Source: DATBMY01 sp036554605 (GTDB taxonomy: Bacteria > Acidobacteriota > Blastocatellia > UBA7656). From it: a DNA stretch of 20,182 bases. Shown one piece after another: positions 15,563-20,182 of this stretch (its first letter is position 1; each line of letters opens with the position of its first letter). The DNA is taken from the NCBI GenBank assembly GCA_036554605.1, contig DATBMY010000454.1, positions 1-20,182 of the forward strand, given 5' to 3'. Below the pieces are notes generated by a model, which saw only the letters and a list, made by a program, of their open reading frames with translations, searched no databases and was not told where the DNA came from. A program made the translations under genes and the position numbers.

Positions 15563-16775
15563 ATTTTTTGCCTTCTTCGCCTATTTCTACCGCGAGGGTA
15601 TACTCACGCGCGTCGCGCAGTATCTTTATCGAGACCTTCGTGCCGGGCGCTTTGCTGGCTATAAGCCGGTTGAACTGTACGGCGGAGGTCACGGGCTGCG
15701 CATCGACTGCCGTTATCAGGTCGTCCTTTCTGAGTCCCGCGCGGGCCGCCGGGGTGCCCCGCTCGGCGCGCACGACCAGCACTCCGGGAGCGTCGGGCGC
15801 AAGCTTCAAAAAGGAGCGAACGTTGGCGTCAATATCGCGCGTCTCGGCGCCGAGAAAGCCGCGCGCGACGTGGCCCCGGTCGACTAGCTGCGGCAATATG
15901 GCCTTGAGGGTATTTATTGGGATCGAAAAACTCAATCCTTGCGACCGCTCAAGCACAAGGGTGTTTATGCCGACGACTTTCCCGTGGATATTTAGAAGCG
16001 GGCCGCCCGAATTGCCGGGATTGATCGCGGCGTCGGTCTGAAGGAAATCGTCAAACTGCCCGCCGAACCCGCTGCGCCCTTTCGCGCTGACAATGCCTAC
16101 GGTAACCGTGTGGTCGAGTCCGAGCGGATTGCCGACGGCTATCACCCATTCGCCAACGCGAATCGCGTCGCTGTCGCCCAGGTCGGCAACCGGCAGCGGC
16201 GCGCCCGACGGCACGATCTGAAGAATAGCTATGTCGGTAGCCTCGTCGTAGCCTTTGACCGAAGCCGGAAACTGCCGGCCATCGTGAAGAGTGACGGTCA
16301 CGCTGGTAACGAGCTTTGATTGCGTTCGCGCAGTCGTCTCGCCGCCGAACAGCCGCCGCCGCGCGTCGGAGCTCGATATAAGGTGAAAGTTAGTCGCTAT
16401 GAGCCCGTTCTTATCGATAATAAAACCGCTGCCTACGCCCTCGCCGCCCTCGGAGACCGAGCGAATGTTGACCACCACATCGTTTATTCGCTCGACTATG
16501 TCCGGTATGTCAAGCAGTACCATCCTGGGCTGCGCCGTCGTTTGGCGCGGCGCGTTGTCGGTGGTTACGGCCTGAGTCTGCGACGGGTCTGATTTGGAAT
16601 TCATAGTGTGAGCCGTCGGTTGAGGTGCGGGCTCGCTCTTTTGAGGTTTTTTCGCCTGGCCGCGCGCGACGGGGCGAGCCTCCGCGGGCGACTGGGCGGA
16701 GGCGGGCGAAGCCGCGGCCGCGACCGTTACCATCAAGAGCATGCAGAGAGAAAGAAGATGTAACTTCCTATTCAT
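15561..16775 (-). CDS. Exported HtrA/DegP-like serine protease with one PDZ domain
   Basis: This envelope quality-control protease has 404 residues from the ATG at 16775: a signal peptide (1-27, ending ASPASA), a Pro/Gln/Thr-rich linker (28-85), a trypsin-like domain (about 90-300) and one PDZ domain (about 303-400, GFLGAETRDID...GTPAARAGLRKDDLI). The triad is complete: H131 in IATNFHLISS, D181 in DEATDIAILQI and S256 in INPGNSGGPL. One PDZ resembles DegS or HhoA rather than DegP, which has two. The frame opens upstream to 16862, but the start chosen gives a perfect signal peptide and overlaps the end of the preceding small gene by eight bases (ATGAATAG), which favours coupling. The stop lies in the terminal arm of repeat copy A. 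Confidence 0.93.
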   Translation of the reverse strand: MNRKLHLLSLCMLLMVTVAAAASPASAQSPAEARPVARGQAKKPQKSEPAPQPTAHTMNSKSDPSQTQAVTTDNAPRQTTAQPRMVLLDIPDIVERINDVVVNIRSVSEGGEGVGSGFIIDKNGLIATNFHLISSSDARRRLFGGETTARTQSKLVTSVTVTLHDGRQFPASVKGYDEATDIAILQIVPSGAPLPVADLGDSDAIRVGEWVIAVGNPLGLDHTVTVGIVSAKGRSGFGGQFDDFLQTDAAINPGNSGGPLLNIHGKVVGINTLVLERSQGLSFSIPINTLKAILPQLVDRGHVARGFLGAETRDIDANVRSFLKLAPDAPGVLVVRAERGTPAARAGLRKDDLITAVDAQPVTSAVQFNRLIASKAPGTKVSIKILRDAREYTLAVEIGEEGKK

Positions 16776-16983
16776 TAGAGTGACCTGGGTGGAATTGTTC
16801 GTCGCGAGGCTCGGGGGCGGGCGCACGCGAGCGCAAGCCTCTGATATTATGCGCCGGGCCATAGCGCGGGCGTTGTCCCGATCGCACCATCTCAGCGAAA
16901 AGATCTACGTCATAGTCGCACTCGCGCGACATCTCTTCGCGTATAGCGTGCAGTTCTTCCAAAAACCTCGGCTTGCGATACAT
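16768..16983 (-). CDS. Small hypothetical protein, putative partner of the PIN-domain gene
   Basis: This 71-residue protein starts MYRKPRFLEELHAIREEMSRECDYDVDLFAEMVRSG. That pattern, a helix with [EV]xxAIRxE(M/L) then a YDVDL or FDLDA helix, is familiar from short proteins encoded next to PIN-domain toxins in Cyanobacteria, Chloroflexi and Acidobacteria, often called hypothetical or antitoxin-like. The C-terminal 30 residues (RAPAPEPRDEQ...) look disordered. It follows the PIN gene, with palindrome D filling the 80 bases between them. No ribosome site is visible before the ATG. Its last eight bases overlap the HtrA start. It could be an antitoxin, which is inference, or simply a leader cistron for HtrA. 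Confidence 0.6.
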   Translation of the reverse strand: MYRKPRFLEELHAIREEMSRECDYDVDLFAEMVRSGQRPRYGPAHNIRGLRSRAPAPEPRDEQFHPGHSNE

Positions 16984-16996
16984 AAGCTAGGGGTCT

Positions 16997-17061
16997 GGGG
17001 TCGGAGGTCGGAGGTCAGGCGACAGTGTTTCAACAGAGCCTGACTTCCGACCTCCGACCTC
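16997..17061. repeat. Palindromic repeat D with heptamer arms
   Basis: Arms of 24 bases (16997-17020 and 17038-17061) pair with two mismatches around a 17-base loop. The arms consist of tandem 7-base units of type GGTCGGA. It fills the gap between the PIN stop (17064-17066) and the small downstream gene. It lacks the AT-rich core of copies A-C but has the same arm style. Confidence 0.8.
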
Positions 17062-17063
17062 GG

Positions 17064-17528
17064 TTATAATTCCGCGTTAATCAAAAACTCCGGCGTCACG
17101 ATCATCGGCACAAAAAAACCGGCGACCGTATTAAATAGCTGAATGCGCGCCTGCCGATGCACGTTTGCCAGGTGACCGAAGTCCCAGGTGACGAACAGGT
17201 CGGCTTTGTTGACCGAGGCTACCGCAATGTGCAACGCGTTAGCTATATACTTGCGGTGAAAGATGCCGCGCGAAATGTATCCTTCGGCAAGTATCGACGC
17301 CTCTTCGCTTATTTCGTACTGCGGCAGATCGCGTATCAGGTTCAAGTATGCCGCGCGGCGCGGCTCGCTGGCGCGCTCAAGCTCGCGCACGACCAGTGGG
17401 GAGACATAAGGCGAGTAGTCCGAAAGCTCATGCTCCCACCACCTGATGGTAAGGTCGCGGCGGAAAGGCTCGCCATTGTCGAGGTATGCCCCAACCACCG
17501 ATGTCTCAAGGTATAGAGTCTTCTTCAT
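17064..17528 (-). CDS. PIN-domain protein, VapC-like, with an altered acidic site
   Basis: This 154-residue single-domain protein has the features of PIN ribonucleases of VapC-type toxin-antitoxin systems: the opening KKTLYLETSVVGAYL (E8 in the first acidic position), VVRELERA (E49), NALHIAVASVNKADLFVTWDFGHLAN (D116) and a FFVPMIVTPEFL end. In close relatives the third acidic residue is the Asp of a (G)DALHIA motif; here it is Asn (N97, codon AAC at 17238-17240), so metal binding and RNase activity may be weak or lost. The start has no strong ribosome site and lies 28 bases from repeat copy B. The small protein at 16768-16983 is the only candidate antitoxin nearby; it lies downstream, separated by palindrome D. 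Confidence 0.85.
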   Translation of the reverse strand: MKKTLYLETSVVGAYLDNGEPFRRDLTIRWWEHELSDYSPYVSPLVVRELERASEPRRAAYLNLIRDLPQYEISEEASILAEGYISRGIFHRKYIANALHIAVASVNKADLFVTWDFGHLANVHRQARIQLFNTVAGFFVPMIVTPEFLINAEL

Positions 17529-17555
17529 AAGCGCCGCGCCATGATTCTACCACAT

Positions 17556-17690
17556 CAGGGGCCACAGTTCGGGGGTCAGGGGCCAGGGCATCTGGAATTT
17601 CAAATCTCAAGTTTGAAATCTCAAATATGCTATTTAAAATTTCAGATGCTATTTCACAGATAATCCCCGACCCCCGAACTGTGGCCCCTG
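17556..17690. repeat. Palindromic MITE-like repeat, copy B (perfect terminal inverted repeats)
   Basis: The 22 bases at 17556-17577 (CAGGGGCCACAG...) are perfectly inverted at 17669-17690. Between them is an AT-rich core which, on the minus strand, aligns closely with the cores of A and C. It is 135 bases long and non-coding, and ends one base before the retropepsin stop codon. No clear target-site duplication was seen. Confidence 0.9.
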
Positions 17691-17691
17691 C

Positions 17692-19383
17692 TCATTGTTT
17701 CTCCACTGCGTTTGAGTGCGGCTGGAAGACGAGGCGCGTGCGGTTGAAGTCAATAGTCAAACGAAAGTGGCGCAGGAAGTCTCCGCCAAGTATGCCGCTT
17801 TGCTCGAACCCGCTCGTCTCGTTTATGGCGTTGAAGTCGAGCACGAGGGCGCGGAGGTTATTCTGCTTGAGGTTGGCCACGCGGCAATTGCGTATATAAA
17901 TAAGATTGACGTTAGAGGTGATCCCCGCCGCGCCGATCACGTTTATAGTCTGCCCCTTTATTATCTGGTCGTGCAGCTTCAGCCTCTCGACGGCGGCCAT
18001 CGAGACGACTGTAGAGCTTGCGCCCGAATCGAGTATGGCGTTCACCCGGTGACGCTCGTCGAATTCGGTCTCTATGCTTATTAGCCCGTTCTGAGTCGTC
18101 CTGAACGGGACCACCGTCGCATCGGGCAGGTCCGCGAGCAGTGTGCCGTCGCCGTCACGGTCGAGCCGCATCATATTATTCTTATAATCCAGCTCGGTGA
18201 TGAAGTGTGATAAGACCGAAAGGCCGATAAAGCCGTCGGGCTGCTCCTCGGGCGGGCGGTCGTTGACGCCGTGAAACTCTCTTATAAAACAGGGGACCAT
18301 TCTTATGCGGGCCGCTCCAAGATGCATCATCTTGATGAGCCCATAAATTATCGGGAACTTGCCATCGCCGCCGACTCCCTGAGAATTGCCGCCGCGCGCT
18401 ATCTCGGAAACTCCCAGCCGCTTCGCCGCGTGCTTTGAGACGACCGTAAAACCCGATCCCGTGTCTACAACAAAGATCGCGTCGCGCCCGTTGATCTTGA
18501 CGGTTATATATGGCCTGCGGTCGCTCCCCAGCCTGAAGGGTACTTCCGTGCGGCCGCTGCCGGTGAGTTGATGCACGGGCATGCCTGACAGCTTGCGGTA
18601 GAACCTGATCAGACCGCGTATGCGGTCGAGTCGCTCCGTATCGCTTACGGGCGCGATGTCGAGAAATATCTCGTATGCGTCAGCGGCTTCCTTATAGTCC
18701 TCGGCCCGCGACGATGCCCGGGCGTACGTCATTACATAGTCCGGCTCCTGGGGGTCGAGCTTGTGCGCATAAAGCGCCCTCTCGCGGGCTTCCTTCACTC
18801 TGCCCTCGTAATAGTCGATCTCGGCGGCCGCGCCATAAGCGAGCGACTCTCGCGGATTGAGGTTGATGGCTTGCTGGAGCGAAGCCACCGCTTCGCGAAT
18901 GTGCCCGGAGCGCAACAGCGCGAGCCCCGCAAGCGCATGCCCTCGCGCGTTTGCCGGGTCTATCCTGAGCGCTTCCGTTGCGTGATTGAAGCAAAGAGAA
19001 TAATCCTGGTCCTTGACATAAGCCCACGATATTCCGAGACGGGCCTGCAAATCCTGATCGTTCTTATCGAGTATCGATTTATATATGTCTATCGCCGCGG
19101 TGTATTCGCCTTTGCGCATGGCCCGCCGGGCTTCGTTGTTGAGCTTCGCGCTCGCCCGCTTCACATCATCGGCGAGCACTGTGGTCTGGCCGGGAAAGGT
19201 CGAAGGGCATAAGACGAGAGAGCAGAGCATAATGACCAGAGCGGATGCCGGGCCGCGCGCCTTTATGCTGGGCTTCGAATTTGAGTTGCGGAATCTGGCG
19301 GGTTGCCCCGCTCGGAAATTCGATTCTTGGATCGAGCAACCTGCGGGCGTTTCATTCGCGCTCTTGACACAGTTGACCTTCAT
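17692..19383 (-). CDS. TPR protein with two retropepsin-like aspartic protease motifs
   Basis: From the ATG at 19383 the product has 563 residues. A long basic N-terminus leads to one hydrophobic segment (about 45-62, signal or anchor). TPR repeats follow (about 80-240, e.g. AAIDIYKSILDKNDQDLQARLGISWAYVK). Two pepsin-like halves come next: FVVDTGSGFTVVS (D307) with DGFIGLSVLSHF, and AILDSGASSTVVS (D452) with GILGGDFLRHF. Each half has the D-T/S-G motif and a matching hydrophobic-Gly element, so one chain can form the two-lobed active site that retroviral proteases make by dimerisation. The protein is likely exported. GGGGAG lies eight bases before the ATG, and the ATG overlaps the ogg stop by four bases (ATGA), so the two are coupled. 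The substrate is unknown. Confidence 0.9.
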   Translation of the reverse strand: MKVNCVKSANETPAGCSIQESNFRAGQPARFRNSNSKPSIKARGPASALVIMLCSLVLCPSTFPGQTTVLADDVKRASAKLNNEARRAMRKGEYTAAIDIYKSILDKNDQDLQARLGISWAYVKDQDYSLCFNHATEALRIDPANARGHALAGLALLRSGHIREAVASLQQAINLNPRESLAYGAAAEIDYYEGRVKEARERALYAHKLDPQEPDYVMTYARASSRAEDYKEAADAYEIFLDIAPVSDTERLDRIRGLIRFYRKLSGMPVHQLTGSGRTEVPFRLGSDRRPYITVKINGRDAIFVVDTGSGFTVVSKHAAKRLGVSEIARGGNSQGVGGDGKFPIIYGLIKMMHLGAARIRMVPCFIREFHGVNDRPPEEQPDGFIGLSVLSHFITELDYKNNMMRLDRDGDGTLLADLPDATVVPFRTTQNGLISIETEFDERHRVNAILDSGASSTVVSMAAVERLKLHDQIIKGQTINVIGAAGITSNVNLIYIRNCRVANLKQNNLRALVLDFNAINETSGFEQSGILGGDFLRHFRLTIDFNRTRLVFQPHSNAVEKQ

Positions 19384-20021
19384 TTCAAAATCTCCCCGGT
19401 CTTCGTGTACCACAGGAGCAGGTCAAGCTCGTCGAAATCCAGTCCTATCTCCTGGGCGAAGAGCTTCATCTTCTCTTCCAGAGCAACGTACTTCTTTTTC
19501 GTAGAAGGCGGCCTGGGGCTCTCTATCACACCCATTTCCGCAAGCCGCGCGAGTATGTGCTTATCGAGTATCGCATATCCGCGAAAGCCGACGTTGCGCA
19601 GGAAGTGGCTCCCTTCCTTGTATCCCAGACCGCGCACGCCGGGGTTGGCGGCAAAGAAATCGCGCCGCTTCTCCGCGCTCTCAAACCCTTCGAGCAGCTC
19701 GCGCATCCGCATACCGAAATTCTCGCGCAGGTACTCTCGCGTCTCATAGACGTAAGCGCCCCTCGCGTCGGGCCAGCGGTGGCGGTGGTCGAGCGCCTTC
19801 TGTATATCGCGCAGGGAGCCTGTCATGAGGACCGGGCGGACGGCCTCGACGCACCTGAGCCCCATGCGCGCGCTCGCGCCGGCCGTGTATATGCAGAAGG
19901 TGAGTTCCTCAAAGAGCCGTTCGTCGGATGCCGATTCTCTTAACCTCGAAAACTCGGCCAGTCTCTCCCGAATCACACCGCGCTTGTCGTGATAGATTTG
20001 CCTTAGCTCTTCTACGGTCAA
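19380..20021 (-). CDS. ogg: N-glycosylase/DNA lyase, archaeal-type Ogg2 (8-oxoguanine repair)
   Basis: This 213-residue enzyme excises 8-oxoguanine and cuts the strand by beta-elimination. Its length and sequence fit the Ogg2 family of the HhH-GPD superfamily. The helix-hairpin-helix VRGLGYKEGSHFLRNVGF holds the catalytic Lys (K135), and ILDKHIL holds the conserved Asp (D153), 18 residues later as in the family. The C-terminus keeps the DELDLLLWYTKTGEI stretch. The start is TTG at 20021, preceded by GAAAGGG about nine bases away; an in-frame TAA at 20042-20040 leaves no upstream ATG. It is the first gene of a two-gene operon from the consensus promoter at 20058-20086. Ogg2 is common in Archaea and Thermotogales and patchy in other bacteria. 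Confidence 0.93.
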   Translation of the reverse strand: MTVEELRQIYHDKRGVIRERLAEFSRLRESASDERLFEELTFCIYTAGASARMGLRCVEAVRPVLMTGSLRDIQKALDHRHRWPDARGAYVYETREYLRENFGMRMRELLEGFESAEKRRDFFAANPGVRGLGYKEGSHFLRNVGFRGYAILDKHILARLAEMGVIESPRPPSTKKKYVALEEKMKLFAQEIGLDFDELDLLLWYTKTGEILK

Positions 20022-20057
20022 GCCGTTTGCCCTTTCGGCTTACTGGTGGACACGAAA

Positions 20058-20086
20058 ATTCTATGACTGCATGTAATGAATGTCAA
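20058..20086 (-). promoter_or_regulatory. Sigma-70 promoter of the ogg/retropepsin operon
   Basis: On the minus strand TTGACA (20081-20086) and TAGAAT (20058-20063) are separated by 17 bases, an almost exact housekeeping promoter. Transcription would start near 20050, about 30 bases before the TTG start codon. Confidence 0.75.
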
Positions 20087-20108
20087 TGACGCACTCTTTT
20101 GCACGAAA

Positions 20109-20182
20109 CAGGGGCCGGGGGTCAGGGGTCAGAGGTAGGGGATTGTCTGTGAAATAGCATCTGAAATTTTAAATAGCATATT
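20109..20182. repeat. MITE-like repeat, copy C (cut by the window edge)
   Basis: The left arm CAGGGGCCGGGGGTC is followed by tandem GGGGTCA-type heptamers and then the core. Over the last 45 bases it differs from the reverse complement of copy B at one position, so it is a recent copy. The right arm lies beyond the window. Confidence 0.88.

Noticed and set aside
15418..20182. CRISPR array formed by the repeats
   Set aside because: The copies are kilobases apart, palindromic, in both orientations and without regular spacers; no cas gene is present.

Overview
The window is chromosomal bacterial DNA of moderately high GC content. It carries well-spaced metabolic and signalling genes and no rRNA, tRNA, phage or transposase gene. 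The protein families suggest an Acidobacteriota-like soil bacterium, possibly of the Blastocatellia group: a DUF4328 membrane protein, a large secreted subtilase with a BACON domain, a sigma factor beside a TPR-CHAT protein, an archaeal-type Ogg2 glycosylase, and intergenic palindromes with heptamer-repeat arms. This is inference from family content; no taxonomic marker gene is present.

Left part (1-4806). A DUF4328 membrane protein, whose 5' end probably lies outside the window, converges on a secreted subtilase across a shared bidirectional hairpin terminator (811-838). About 750 bp without a convincing gene follows, holding several inverted repeats.

Centre (4807-10203). This is the most interesting block, all on the + strand: a divergent sigma-70 family factor; a single-pass membrane protein with an HTH-like N-terminus that overlaps it by ATGA and is a candidate anti-sigma or sensor; a secreted protein resembling the allene-oxide-cyclase/dirigent barrel; and a 995-aa exported PPC-TPR-CHAT protein with the His/Cys pair intact. 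Together they could form an envelope signalling module in which an exported caspase-like protease and a membrane sensor control a sigma factor. That link is inferred from gene order and has not been shown.

Right part (10338-20021), all on the - strand. In order of transcription from the right: ogg2 and a TPR-retropepsin protein (coupled by ATGA, with a consensus promoter at 20058-20086); a PIN-domain protein with an altered acidic site; a small putative partner protein whose end overlaps the start of an HtrA-like protease; an unrecognised acidic protein coupled to a lytic transglycosylase; a membrane GAF/HD-GYP/GGDEF cyclic-di-GMP protein coupled to a coiled-coil protein; and a small Arg-rich protein. 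Three gene boundaries are filled by palindromic repeats (15418-15562, 16997-17061, 17556-17690) that abut the stop codon of a minus-strand gene. A fourth copy (20109 to the end) runs off the window. Three of the four share an AT-rich core and look like one non-autonomous, MITE-like family.
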